Assembly (NCBI GenBank): GCA_032358255.1
Contig: JAULBX010026052.1
Span: 124,001-188,000, forward strand
Direction: 5' to 3'
Length of the DNA stretch: 64,000 bases
Source: Heterotrichella gracilis
Lineage: Eukaryota; Sar; Xanthophyceae; Tribonematales; Xanthonemataceae
Shown: in pieces, positions 22,459-34,933 of the stretch
Position numbering within the stretch: the stretch's first letter is position 1
Layout of the letters: each line of letters opens with the position of its first letter
Notes under the pieces: model-generated
What the model saw: only the letters and a program-made list of their open reading frames with translations
Database searches by the model: none
What the model was told of the DNA's origin: nothing
Program-made: the position numbers and the translations under genes

Positions 22459-25259
22459 TCATGCGGCTGGCTTCGCGGTCTGCAGCAGCGCGTCATTGAG
22501 CGTGTGCACCTCACGCACCCCGCGCATGCTGGGGTCGGCCCAGTGGAAGTTGAGTGTGGTGGCGGGCACAAGCTCAGCGTCCCTCACACGGGTGCTGCCA
22601 TTCACAAGCACCTTCCTGTAAAAAGGAGAGGCAGGAAGGTCGTAACAATGAGAACGAGAATGAGAGAAACACCGACAACCCGCTGTGGCGCTAACAAACC
22701 ATAGCCAGCTGGGACAAGAGGGAGCATCCCTATAGCAGAGGCTGCAAAGCAGGGTCATCCGTATGCAAAGTTGAAGCAATTTCACAAAATTGAGCATGAT
22801 CTCAAGGGTGCAATGGAAACACAAGGGTGCAATGGAACAAGGATGAGTACATGGGTACGCAGAACCATACCTGTCAGGCTGGACCAAATCGTAGGCCAGT
22901 CCCGGGGACTGGAGGCTGGAGGTGACCCACTCAAAAACTGCGCTGACTGGCTCCCCTGAGTTGAACTCTCCCTGCAGCACTACCCCCTCAGGCAGCCGGA
23001 TGCGCAGGATTGCGTGGGTGTGCAGCTTAGGAGGCGGCTGCTTCTGGTCCCGCTGCGCCTTTGTCAGGAGGACCTGCGCATAGGGGGGTCTACGGTTTAG
23101 AGTCTAGGGTTTACAGGAGCTTGTTTACATGGAATGCACAGTCATACATGGTCAAGGACTTGTCGCAGACAACAGTAGCGCTGAAACCCAGCACAGGTGA
23201 TGGATATATGAGACCCAATGCAATGTGGAGGATTGCTCACTACGATTCTAGGGTCATGCATGGTCCATGATGTGGCGGTGATCCTGGTTGATTTTGGTAA
23301 TGGTCATTGAGTAACGGTCATGGGTGATGGCATCTCCATACTCACCGCCTCCTGTTGCTACCTGCGCATGGCTGACTGTTTTAGGGTTAAGGGTTCTGAA
23401 AAGTAATGGCACCCCCAGACTCACCGCCTCCTGCTGTCGCTTGCGCATGGCTGACTGGTAGGCCGCCTTGAGCTCGTTGGGCGTGCGCTCAAAGAACCAG
23501 TCGGGGATCTCAACGTCGCCGGCCGACACAGGCAGCAGCACTTGGGTATTGCGGCGGCGGGGCATGGCTGTGGGGTCAAAGCTGCACGTGCAGGGTTGGG
23601 ATAAGGTAGGAAATGGTCCATAGGATGCCAAAAGGGGGTCCTATTCCCTGCATGCGAGGCGAGTGTTGCCCTTGCATGCCTCCCCAAGATTGGGCAGCAG
23701 TAGGCACATGCGTTGCTCGTGGTCATGCCAATCTGCAGCAACCTTAAATCTGCAGCAACCTTAACCACAAAAGATTTACGATGATGCACACACCAGCCCT
23801 GGCGCCCGCCCCATGCATACCTTGGACCATTGTACAAAACAAACCCAATTGCACCCTCAACCCTACCTCTTTGGCCCCACCACCTGGGGTCCCGCCAGCG
23901 GCTCCAGCAGCATCAGCGCCCTCACCAGCATGTCCAGGTCAGCGTCCTCAGGCAGGACCAGAAAACCCTCCTCCGAACCCTCTTTGCCCTCCTCACCCTG
24001 GATGGCCTCGAACACCATCTCAAAGCCAGTGGACTGGAGCAGCTCCAGCGCGCCATTGATATCGAGCACTGCTGCCTGTGCGGAACGAATGGGGTTTGGC
24101 CATATTCAATGGGTAAGGTTTGTCTATAGAGCGGGCGAGGTTGGAGGGTAGTTTCAATTAGTTACATACATTCCAGCATATTTAAGGCTGGTTGTCACAA
24201 TACTCTCAATTACCCTTAGGGTAATCCAAGAGGGCATTACCCTTAGGGTATTCCAAGAGGGCACGCACCCGCAATTGGCACAGGATTGCTGAACTGGCAA
24301 TCGTGGACTTTAATGGTGAATTGAGCGGGACCCATTAAAGGGTTTTCGGTAGGGTTTTGTGCCGTGCGTACCTGGATTTTGGGGTTGCTCAGCCTGAGCT
24401 TGCGGAACTTTGGCTCGTGTGGCGCCGCCGCCACGTTGCGCAGGAGGCGGTACAGGGTGCCTGCTGCTGTGGGGCCAGCTGGGTCGCTGCGCAGCTGAGC
24501 TACCGCCAGGGACACGTACTCCTCCTCCCCGTTGGCATAGTCACCATACTCCCCTAGAGAGCAACAAGGCACGATGAGGCTCCCTAAACCCTAAACCCTA
24601 AACACCGCAGACAAGAGTATGTGTCTTGATGCGAGCAACAGCCGTTGGGCCTGCAGGGGTTCTGATAGAGCGGGGGGAAAAGGCTAGAAGTGCAGGAAAA
24701 AGGGAGGGAGTGGAGGGTGTGAGAGGGGGGCAGTGGCATCATCGGTTCCTGACTTGTACCACGTGGTTCAGTACCTTCTGGTACTGCCGAGGGGGATGGC
24801 TCAGGCCTGGTTTGTCTGGCGGCTGGTGGTGGTGCAGCTTGGGAGAGTGAGCGTGGGGCCCCTGAGAAGGCCTGTGGTGGGGCTCTGCTGGGTGCACTGC
24901 CAGAGGTTGAGGCCAGTGATGGGGTGTTGCTGGGCTGGAGGCCAAGCACTCGAGAGAGTACTGCTGCCGATGGAGGCGGAGGTGGAGGTTTGGGTTTGGG
25001 TGGTGGCTGTGGAACGGTTCCAAGACGTAAGACAGGCGTTTTGCTAGGGAGGTGGGTTTCCAAGGCAGAGCATTGGACGACAGCGATGTGATACAATGCA
25101 GAAGAGGTGACGGGACGGCTAGACCAGTGCAGGATATATCTGTAGGTGTTCGATCTGGGTTGAACTTGCCTTGGGTTCTGCGTTTCCAAGTTTGTGGCCT
25201 GATCCCTTGAATGCCTTTTTCTTGGTGAGCTTGTCCCATGTGTCCTTCAGTTTATCCAT
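22459..25259 (-). CDS. UBXD1/UBXN6-like CDC48/p97 cofactor (PUB + UBX domains)
   Basis: Seven exons on the minus strand: 25170-25259, 24775-25006, 24372-24553, 23867-24075, 23425-23581, 22871-23073, 22459-22615; 409 codons plus TGA. Domain order is that of UBXD1: a short N-terminal KKKAFKGSGHKLG motif (13-25) like the VIM/VCP-binding end; a Pro-rich linker; a PUB/PUG domain (about 118-225) with AGTLYRLLRNVAAAP, KFRKLRLSNPKIQ, LELLQSTGFEMVF; FDPTAMPRR and a helical link; and a C-terminal UBX domain (about 305-395) with LRIRLPEGVVLQGEF and ELVPATTLNFHW. It should dock on both the N-domain and the C-tail of CDC48/p97 as a substrate-handling adaptor. Intron 1 has a GC donor (AAG|GCAAGT). The exon 2 acceptor was chosen as CCACAG because it alone keeps frame with the Pro-rich stretch. 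Confidence 0.92.
23339..23379 (-). repeat. Intronic copy of UBXD1-like exon 5 tail
   Basis: About 40 bp in intron 5 match the end of exon 5 with its donor (23418-23458) with four mismatches. Between the two is a TTTAGGGTTAAGGG stretch. Confidence 0.8.
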
Positions 25260-26671
25260 CGAACTCCTCGGGGGACAATGCGATGCGAACAACCCAACGG
25301 GTAGAAAGTGTGACTACACTGTTTCCTATCAACACAGCAACTTTATTAACCCAACAAAATAGCAAACGTGTGCGTGTGCTTTGCAAGGAGAAATAAATCG
25401 TGCTGAGTGCGCCCTGAAAAGAAGTCACAACAAAGACTGGCACAACAAGCAAAACCCAATACCTAAGTCCCCACCCCAGAGATCGGTATACCGATAAATT
25501 AAAAAAAAAAACTGTCTGCTTGATAAATTCCGAGGGCATCCAAAGCCTCTACATGCATGCATTCACCCACAACAAAATGATGGCTTTAAGCACAGTTACT
25601 TATCAACTGTGGTTACGAACGATGGGTAATAAGGTTGAGAAACGTTACTTTGCATTGAAGTACCTGGGTGATTTCGACTTTGAGACTGCTAGTGAGAGTG
25701 ACTAAATAAAGTGGACGGCTGGCCCAGTGGACGTGCTGGTACAGCTGTGAAAGGCGCGTGCCGGTGCTGCCTAGCTACAATAGCCTCCAGCCACCACACC
25801 AGCAGCACATAGGCGAACGAAACTGTCGTGCTGCGAACGTGGTGAAGCAGCTAGTCTGCACTTTTTGTCTTTGTGTTGCACTTGTGGGGTCTTGATAAAG
25901 CCAGTTTCGTGTCGACTGACATGTCAGCTCCACGACGTGCTGTCGTCACAAACACAAGCCCGCAGTTCGTTGAACCACTCGTCTTTTGCTGGCAAACCAT
26001 CTCGGTTACCTGTTGTGTTGGGTGGTTGACGCCACGACACTGAGTGGAGCCCAGCTAGTGAACGAAAGCACTGGGGTACGCCTCAGATGACACCGCCAAC
26101 AAGGCAGCCCAGATACCTTGGTGTGCGGCTACACAGCGGTAGTTTAATAAAGCATCAGTCTGCACCATCGAACTTGAAATAGCTCGACGTTGTCACAGTG
26201 TGGACCGCTGCTGCCCCCAAGCAGAGCCGGCATCGAAGATCTGCTGTGCCCTCTAAGGCCTGCCCTTCAGGTGTGGAAGGCTCTAGTGCACACCTCACGT
26301 ATCCATCAAGCTCTTTGATATAAAAACTGCTGTATTGCACGCCACCGGTGGTCGGTCTTTCGCCCGATCTGGCCAAAAACGGGCGATGCTGGGTCATGGC
26401 CCACCATTAGCTGAGAGTGAAAGCACCACAGGTCAAAAGTTGCAACACAGTGCACATGCGACAGTGCTTTGCCCAACACTTTAGTATTAACCTGGCAGGA
26501 CGACCAGTAAGCTTGCCCTTGAGGCTTGCCCTCTCTCCTCCCTGCTTGCACTCCACCCCTAATCCCTCTCCTCTCTGCCTGTCCCCCAGCCCACTTCCAC
26601 TCACGCAACATTGTGTGGCAGGTTGAAGGCGCACCATGTGCAATCACTGAGCCGTCGTGTCGCCTGCGGTC
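25260..26671. other. Divergent intergenic region, UBXD1-like / TKL kinase
   Basis: About 1.4 kb between divergent starts. It holds a poly-A tract (25501-25510) and short ORFs (61 codons at 25520-25705 on plus, 80 codons at 26155-26397 on minus) that resemble nothing. It must contain two promoters; no element could be named. Confidence 0.35.
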
Positions 26672-29600
26672 ATGGCAACACCCAGCCGGTCCCTGTGGCG
26701 CTGCCAGCTGGCCGCCTTGGCACTGCTGGTAACGCTGCTCCACACAGCAAGTACCGCGGCAGCACCTGCTGCAGGTAAGAAGGCAGCTGAAACACCCAAC
26801 CCTGTGTTTACATGTAACTTTGTCGCAGGCATCCTAGTAATTCAGCCAGGTTAGCAGTTCAGTATTGCACAGCTGTCCTCATGCCACTCACGAAAGTCGC
26901 ATCTGCACTGCACCCCCCAATACACACAGCCGCAGCCACAACAATGCTCCCCGCCTCTTTACCCACCTCGCCATCAAGCCTTGACCTGACTCCTTCCCTG
27001 CAGCTCCCACTGCCGCCCCCAGCAGCCTGGCCTACTTTGAGGTCATCAGCAACCTGGACGGGCCCGCGCTGCTGCCCTTTGGCAGCGTAAAGCAGACCCA
27101 GGCGCTGTGGGCGTTCCGCACAGCCTGGAACTACTCGGGCCTGGTCAGCCAGGTCAACCTGCTCAACTTCAACGTAAGAAAAGACAGGAAATAGACGCCA
27201 AAGGCGAGAGTTCCGCTCAGCCTGGGTTGGGGATTTGTGCTGGGTTTTGTGCTGGGTTGGGGTTTTGTGCTGGGTTGGGGATTTGTGCTGGGTTGGGGAT
27301 TTGTGCTGGGTTGAGCAGTGGTGCACGCCGGCATGCGGTTCAACCGCCTCATGGGCCCTGCATGCACAGTTGCAGAAACATAGAAGCTGCAGCCCTGCTG
27401 GCAACTGTTTGGCAACGCGACTGCATCCCTGTGGCCACAAGTACCCACAGGGGTGGAGCCCACGCCCCCTCTTAACCCTGCACCCACCATCCCACCCCAC
27501 ACCACCCCTCCACCTCACCGCCCACCTTACCCCCCACAGGAGAACACCAGCTGCACCACCGCCTGCCCCGGCAGCGTGAAGTATGATGCCTTTGTGACCA
27601 CCAGCTCAGACAAGGTGGACGCCGCGTACAGCTGGATAGTGGACTCGTTCAACAACGGGGTGCTGCAGGCGGCATTCAACAGCACAGGTAGGCTGGGGGG
27701 GAACCCTGCAAATGGCTGAATACCCTACAGCGGGTGGGCTAGTGAACACCATAGCTATTTGGTGTGCATGCTTACAGATACGCAGTTGATGTGCATGCTT
27801 TCTGTAAGGCTGGGGGGAAGTCTACAAGCGGGTGAAACCCCTAGAATTCAATCCCAAGGCCCAAGTTCAGGGTGGAAACGCGCAAGGGAGTGGCTCCAAA
27901 GCAGCAAGTTGCGCCCTGCTTACCGCTGAATGCTACACCGCCCCTTATGCCCCGCCCCCCTCCTCGCAGACCTGGTGGTTACCCCCACACTCGACTCCAT
28001 CAACCTGGCTGGATCATCCACCGGCAGCGCCCCGCCCCCACCCGACAGCAACGGCGTGACCACCAACGCGCCCTCAGGGGGCGGCTCCTCAACTGGCATC
28101 ATTGTGGGGGTGATTGTGGGCGTGGTGGTGGCGGCAGTAGGTGGGTGGGAGGGTGGGGAGGGGGGCGGAGGGTGGGGAGGTGGGGTGGTCACCACCTGCA
28201 TCCCCACCACGGGAAGGGTTTTTTAGCCATGGTGGGAGATGCATCATCATCAGTGTGCACATAAATGTGTCTGCATTCGTGCATTTCTGCATTCATACCA
28301 GCGCCCGCGGCCTGCAGCTGGCGCTCACAGCATGTCGCACGTGGCTCACCCATACAATATCGCGCCCACGCGCCCACAATGACGCACACGCCCTGCATGT
28401 AAGCCCTGAGACCATCTCCCGTGCCCTTGCATCTACATATCCACACCCGCACCTGATCCATGTGCACCTCAATGTGTCTGCATCCGTGCATTTCATGACA
28501 TCTCGCGCGTGGCTTACCCACATCACATCCCACATCCGCGCAGTTGCCGGCCTGCTAGGCTACACCCTCTACAAGCGCAAGCAGGCCTCGCGCCTCAAGA
28601 CCTCGCACAGTAACTCGGCATTCCAAAACCCTGCACAGGACCTGGCAGTGCCGTGGTACAGGTGAGGGTCAGGGGTTCAGGGGTGTGCTGTGAGGGTTGT
28701 GGTTTGTGAATCACCCCATTCACTTGCGGGTGCCTTGTCTGCACATGCATCATGTTCATCTTGCTTTTGCTGCCCTGGGGTGCTTTTGATAGCGTAGGAA
28801 CCCCATTTGCCTTTGATCTTGGCTTTGGGAGGGGGAGGGGCCCCGGGGATGGCTTTGGAGGTGTAAATATAGGCAGTCACAGCCAATCACAGACAATCAT
28901 GGTGCACCTCAGTTCCACAGTGAGTTGGAGGCAGGCCAACCGTACAATTCTCACCCATATTTTTCATTCACATTCTTTCCTCCCTGCCTGGCACAGCTCG
29001 GACCAGGACTGGTCCAAACAGAACCTGGTGGGGGCGGACGCCGAAAATGGTTTTGGCGTCCCCCACGGGGAGACGCCGCGCACCCCGGGGAGCGCGACCA
29101 CCAAGCCCGGGACGCCGAATCCCGGCAGCCCCATCACGCCGTTTGGCGGGGCGGTTGGCACGCCGTACGGGTCGGAGGCCTCGCTGAGCGACGCCACGCC
29201 GCGGCGCTCGCCCTACCAGATCGACGCGGGGCTGTGGCAGGTGCGTAGTCTGCGCACCATGGGGTTGGCAACGGCACTGCCATGTTCATGTGCAGCATCA
29301 ACAATTGCTTGTGAATGGTTCCCATGTGCATGTGCATCCACGCCATCGCCATGTGCATAGTTGACATTGCCGGCTTGCGTCAATGCCACATATATAACAT
29401 CTCTCGTGCACCCTGTAATTGCCGCTGCATGTGCAACATGGTCAGCCGCATGCGACCCCTCAGATGGACCTTTTTCAGCTCCCGGTCCATGCCACCCCCT
29501 CTCTCCCTCTTAAACCCTAACCCCCCCCCGGTGGACTACCGCGAGCTCCAGTTCCAAATTCTCCTAAACCCTAAACCCTAATCTCTCCAGGTGGACTACC

Positions 29601-32600
29601 GCGAGCTCCAGATCCAGAAGCAGATCGGCGAGGGCTCCTTCGGCAAGGTGCACCTGGCCTGGTGGCGCGAAACCACCGTGGCTGTCAAGGTGCTATTCAC
29701 CTCGCACATGGCTGCGCATGGGGAGGATGAGGATGAGGAGGCGTACGCGGCCAGCCACGAGCGGAGGCTGCTGGAGGCGCTGCAGAAGGTGGGTGGTGGG
29801 GGTGGGGTGGTGGGGTATGGGGTGGAGGGTGTACCTGCTAAGGCTGCAGGCGGTGCGTGCATGTGTTGTGCTTATGAGGAGGTGTATGCGATCAGCCACA
29901 AAAAAAGGCTCCTGGATGTGCGCACAAGGTGGGGGTGGGGTCGCGGGACTGCCGATCATGGTTGGTGGGTTTGAGGTGATGTACTGGATGGGGCGCTGCC
30001 GGAGGTTGGTGGGATGAGGGGGTGGGGAAAGGCACCTCCTGGAGGCCATGCAGGTGGTGGGTGAAGATAGGAGTGGGATTGGTCTCTCCCATGCAGGGTC
30101 ACGGGCTGCTGTGCCCTCCCCTCCCAACTGGAAGCCTGCACACCTCACACCACCTTTTACACCACCTCACCCACCCCTTCCCCACCCCTTGCAGGAAGCT
30201 TCCATGATGGCCAGCCTGCGCCACCCCAACGTGCTCATGTACCTGGGGGTGTGCCTTTCCCCGCCGTGCGTGGTCACCGAGTACTGTGCAAGGGGGTCGC
30301 TGGCAGACCTGCTGAAGCGGGCGCGATCCTCGGCTGGGGTAGCAAAGCAGCTGGACTGGGTCCGCAGGTGCGGGGTTAAGGTTTAGGGTTTCTTAAAGGG
30401 TTTGTACTTTGGGTGCTCCTCGGCTGGGGTGCCAAGCAGCTTGACTGGGTCCGCAGGTGCAGGGTTAGGGCTTGGGGTTCTCTTAGGGTTTTGTGTTGGG
30501 GTTCTTCGACTGGGGTGGCCAAGCAGTTAGACTGGGTTGGCAGGGCATCGTGTTTAGGATGTGGGTGGGCATTCGCTTATTGGGCTTGTGTTACTGGTGT
30601 CCTCTCCTTGCATATATTGCCCACTTGCCGTTGCATGCCTCCCCAAGATTGCTCCACATGCAGGTGCGTATGGTTTGTAAGGACTGCGGCGGGGCTTTCA
30701 ATAGCCGCGAAAGTTCACCCAATGACACTGTTAGCACAGCAAAAGCATATCTGTATCCTATCTCTTTATGTTGTGTTTTGTGCCCGGGTGCGCAGGCTGA
30801 ACATGGCGCTTGACTCTGCCAAGGGCATGCTGTACCTGCACCAGCGGGACCCGCCCATCATCCACAGGGATTTGAAGAGCCCAAACCTGCTGGTAGACAA
30901 GCACTGGAGGGCAAAGGTGGGTAGGGAGAGAATGGAGTTATGGCAGGGGCAGTACTGGCTGTACAGCCAGAGGAGACGCCCACCACAGCTGTGCAAAATA
31001 AAGTACCCTAAACGTCAAGTCTCCACTACCTCAGCAGCAAGAATAAAGTACTCTTGAGAGTCATTTGGGCATCCATGGGCTGCCCACTCGGGACCACCAC
31101 CTCCATGACCCATGCCCACATCTTCGCTCATACGGTCACACACCGACGTTCAACTAACACACACGCACCCACACCATTCATTGAAAATATTTATTCCATT
31201 ACATTCCATTCTATGTACCCAGGTGAGCGACTTCAACCTTTCCCGCGTGATGGACGAGAGCGCAATCCTGTCCAGCGTGGCGGCCACCAACCCCCGCTGG
31301 CTGGCACCGGAGATCCTGTCGGGCCAGAGCTACACCTTTGCATCGGATGTGTACGCCTTTGGCATCATCCTGTGGGAGTTTGCAAGCTTCCAGGTCCCGT
31401 GGCACGACCTGGGGCCATGGCAGGTGGGTGCGGGAGGGGTGTGGGGAGGGTGGGGGAGCGGGGCGCATACTTAATACTGAAATGATCAATCTGGATAAAC
31501 AACATTGAAGTGAAGAAATATTAAAGCAATAATTTTGTCATCCTGTGGGAGTTTGCAAGCTTCCAGGTCCCGTGGCATGACCTGGGGCCATGGCAGGTGG
31601 GTGGGGGCTAGGTGTGGAAGGGAAGAGGGGTGCGGGGCTAGAGCTTCACATCTAGCTGGATGGGAGCAAATGACGGGAGGTGTGGGTGACTTACGAGAGG
31701 GCGCTTGGAGGGGGCTTTTGGGTTTTGGTGCCAGTTGTGTTCGCCGGCAAAGCCTCTGTAGCACACAGCCATGGATCACCTGTACGTTATTCACACCACC
31801 CCAAGACAGACTGACAAACATCAAGACCGCAACCACATCCCCGCCTGCACCAATCACACGCCATCCCCACACCCCACCACCTCACCCTCAGCCCCCCTCC
31901 TCCTTCCCCCCCTGCAGGTGGTTGCCCTTGTGACTGACGGGCGGCAGCGCCCCGACATGCCCCCGCCCGTGTTCTGGCCCGATGCAGCCACCCCCTTCTC
32001 AGGCATGGCGGACTATGCGGTGCTCATGGAGGCGTGCTGGGCTCATGACCCACTGGACAGGCCCTCCTTTGGGGAGATCATCGCCAGCCTGAGGTGAGCA
32101 AAACCCTAATGTCTAAACCCTAAGCACTAAGCACTGCTCATGGAGGCGTGCTGGGCACATAACTTATTGGACAGGTCCTCATTTGGGGAGATCATCGCAA
32201 GCCTGAGGTGAGCAAAACCCTAAGTAAGCTGAACCCTACACTCTATGCACTGCATGCACGGCCTTCTGGATAGGCTATCTTTCGAGGAAGCTGTGACGGA
32301 TCGCCACCCATGTGGTCAAACCCTGCTCACCTTAGTACCAACATAGCATACTCCCTTCTGTACCCTTGCAATGTACCCCAACCTTACCCCCTCGGCACCC
32401 CGCAGGAAGCTGCTTGGCCAGGAGATGAAGCCCTAACCATACCCTAATCAAACCCTCACCAAGCCCTAACCACACCCCTTCGCCCCCCTGCAGGAAGCTG
32501 CTTGGCCAGGAGATGAAGCTGGTGCGCAGCGCCTCACAGGACAACCTGGCCAAGGCACACAGCGGGCCATCACCCCAGGGATCGGAACTGCTTCCCCGGG

Positions 32601-32641
32601 AGCTGGACGAGGAGGAGGACAGCCCCGATGAGGAGCACTGA
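26672..32641 (+). CDS. Single-pass membrane TKL (Raf/CTR1-like) protein kinase
   Basis: Twelve exons: 26672-26774, 27004-27173, 27540-27687, 27970-28140, 28544-28661, 28997-29240, 29591-29788, 30195-30367, 30796-30916, 31223-31423, 31918-32093, 32494-32641; 656 codons plus TGA. An N-terminal signal peptide ([20 protein letters not shown]) precedes an unrecognised 145-residue ectodomain with N-glycosylation sites (NYS, NTS, NST) and two Cys. A Gly/Ser hinge and one membrane helix follow (about 181-205, then YKRKQ), then a Pro/Gly/Ser juxtamembrane region and the kinase (319-565). Motifs: GEGSFG, Lys351 in [13 protein letters not shown] (Asp467), APE (510-512). The Mg-binding motif is DFN (485-487) instead of DFG, with Asp kept, so it is probably active. 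A receptor-like role is inferred from topology; the ligand is unknown. Many introns carry exon-end copies. Confidence 0.93.
27220..27315 (+). repeat. Minisatellite in TKL kinase intron 2
   Basis: Five tandem units of about 19 bp built on GTGCTGGGTTGGGGATTT, slightly varied. Purely intronic. Confidence 0.85.
29530..29580 (+). repeat. Intronic copy of TKL kinase exon 7 head
   Basis: About 25 bp repeat the first bases of exon 7 (29591-29615), followed by CCTAAACCCTAAACCCTAA and then the real acceptor. The copy itself lacks a proper CAG acceptor (preceded by CCCCCCCCGG). Confidence 0.85.
30415..30543 (+). repeat. Two intronic copies of TKL kinase exon 8 tail
   Basis: The exon 8 end with its donor (30328-30372) recurs at 30415-30462 and, more diverged, at 30497-30543. 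Spacers are GGTTTAGGG/TTAGGG-like. The first copy keeps the donor; the second has GCAGGGC in its place. Confidence 0.85.
31539..31604 (+). repeat. Intronic copy of TKL kinase exon 10 tail
   Basis: About 66 bp repeat the end of exon 10 and its donor (31363-31430) almost perfectly, 175 bp downstream. The open frame is kept across it. Confidence 0.9.
32138..32432 (+). repeat. Intronic copies of TKL kinase exon 11 tail and exon 12 head
   Basis: 32138-32222 repeats the end of exon 11 with its donor and the following AAAACCCTAA (32020-32110). 32400-32432 repeats the acceptor and first 27 bp of exon 12 (32488-32519). CCCTAA-type motifs lie between. Intron 11 is therefore built largely from pieces of its own ends. 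Confidence 0.88.
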
Positions 32642-34933
32642 TTTCACCCCGGGCTTGGGATTTTGCACAGGGTTTGGGAGGGCTTGCAAGGGTTTGTGTA
32701 GGGTTTGGGGGGCTTGGGCTGTGGGGTGCAGCTGCAGGCGCGCAGGATGCAGTGCTGCGGGGATGGGGGCTGGGGGGCAGCATGGGGAATGGGGGGGGGG
32801 GAGTGGGGTAAGTGGAAGGGGGAGACGGTGGGAACCATCCAATCACATATCAGCAATGGGCCGACCACCACACTCTGAAGCGCACATCCATCCTGGTGGC
32901 GGCAGCTGAGAAACGCACAGTCAGGGTTGGACCCTGGAGAAGGGCAATCGGAACGGCAGCTTGGACAAGGGAGATCCTGGACCCTGGCGTAGGGTGTCAA
33001 CCTTGAGGGTGCGCGTTGCACCCTGAGAGACGGGTGGACTGCAAAAGGGCGGGGGGCCGGCAGCTGACTAGCTCCAGAGGCTCATCAGCGCCAGACATTG
33101 CCTATGCCATTATACCCCGCCACAGCACAGCACAGCCAGGGGGATAATAACTTTTCCCATGGGGACGATGCGCCAGAGGGGTGTGCAGCAGTGGCCTACA
33201 GCCTGGCACGAAGACCAGGGGCGCAGCAATGTGCCCCCACATGCAACATGGGCATGGGCTGATAATCAGGGCCTCAAGGATCGGCGGCGGTATCGGGTGC
33301 TGCAGAAAGACCAGCCATGCAGTGCAGCTTTAAAGCCGTGTTTGGGGAGGGTTAGGGTTTAGGGTTAGCCGCCCTGTCCACTCAAAGCAGCTGCACCTAC
33401 AACCTTTGACTCAGCAGCTCTTGACGCTACGTTTCATGCAGTTGACGTGCGCAGCATTTGATTCCCTCTAGGGGGCTAATGCACCACGTGTTAATGTGAT
33501 GTGTTTGTAGTCCACATGGTTCTCTCACAGCCTGGTGGATATGGCATCAGCAATTGGGGCCCTGTTTAGAGGGCAAGTGGGGTGCAGCCTGCGCCCTCAA
33601 CAGGCAAAGGACATGCAAGTGCCAGGCTGGACGATATGTCAGTGCAGCAGCTGTCTTCGTAATCATCATTTTTTACACAGGTTGCACAAAGCCGCCTGGC
33701 CCAAGCTTGAAACTCGCCAAGCAGTGGTCCATGCTAGTTTTGACGGTGTATTGTTGCAGTATTATAGCATAAAGTGCCATTGGTGCGCGATGTTGTAACG
33801 ATAGATAGCCAGAGAAATCAGTCTAAGATCCTAAGGAAGGCTTCTCAATGGCATGTCATTGACACATTGTGCAGACTGCCAGTTGCACTCAGTGAGTGCA
33901 AAAACATTCACGCTTGAAAGTGGGCCAATGGCACCATGCAGCAGTGTCGCGCAATGCGCATTTCGAAATGATCATGCTCTGTGCACACACAGCATGCTCC
34001 CTGCCCTGCCCAGCGCTAGCAGACAACATGCCATAATGATGGCATTTTACGTTCAACTTGCGCGATGCGAATGCCCGCCTGGCCACTAGGTCACACTAGG
34101 TCCTTGTGGGTCCAATCAATATTGCAAATAACCATAAAGAACCCCAACCAGCCTCTCACCTGCCTCTCCAGTGATCGCTAGCGTGTTGAATCGTCTCTGT
34201 TACATAGGTTAAATTGAACCAGAGGCCGAATTTTGGAGTGCACACTCGTAAAGTGGCCCAAAATATCCTGGGCCATGACATGTGTGTGCTTTCTATTCGG
34301 AAACTGTGAAGACCATTTCCACATGTGATTTGTGACACAGTCATGCATTCACATAACTCATGTGTAACGCCATGCCAACATTTTGCAGGCAATTATTGCT
34401 TATCAACAGCCTGTTCTGTGCGCTCAAGGGTAAGAAACAAAAGAAACAGAATAGTCCTCACAAAGAGGAGACACACAACAAGCCAGCAGCGTTGTAACAC
34501 TGCCAGAAAACAAGGCACGGCACCCAGTGGGTGGCACCGCACATCCAACAGGCTTCCCATGAATTATGCACACAACTCCTGCCGGGCAAAAAGGAACTTA
34601 GTGTACGCAGCAAGTTTGGGCAAAATCTGATATGCTATACACTATGGGGTCCAGGTGCATACATACGTAAGTGGAGATCACGTGGGTACAACTTGTCCAA
34701 CTTTAGTAAATCAATCCTGGCAGGTGGCTGGCTGGTATGGCTCCCACAAACTGGGGCTGTTATGGCTCCCACAAACTGGGGCTGCTAGAGCGGCTCTAAC
34801 AGCCCCAACCTTGATGCGAACTGAACCCTACTGCCACTGCACTGTGGTGACCTGGCGCATGAAACCACCACATAGGTGAGGGGCCAGGACAACCTCGTTA
34901 ATGGCAGTCCAGCTGGGAGATTTCCCCCTCCAT
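32642..34933. other. Intergenic region between convergent genes
   Basis: About 2.3 kb without a supported gene. It has G-rich sequence just after the TKL kinase stop, a TTAGGGTTTAGGGTTAG tract near 33350-33370, and only short, unprotein-like ORFs. Confidence 0.4.
34736..34784. repeat. Short tandem repeat
   Basis: Two perfect 24-bp copies of a TATGGCTCCCACAAACTGGG-type unit at 34736-34759 and 34761-34784. Confidence 0.9.

Noticed and set aside
24584-25189. 201-codon Pro-rich minus ORF as a separate gene
   Set aside because: Its middle is exon 2 of the UBXD1-like gene; the ends are intron.
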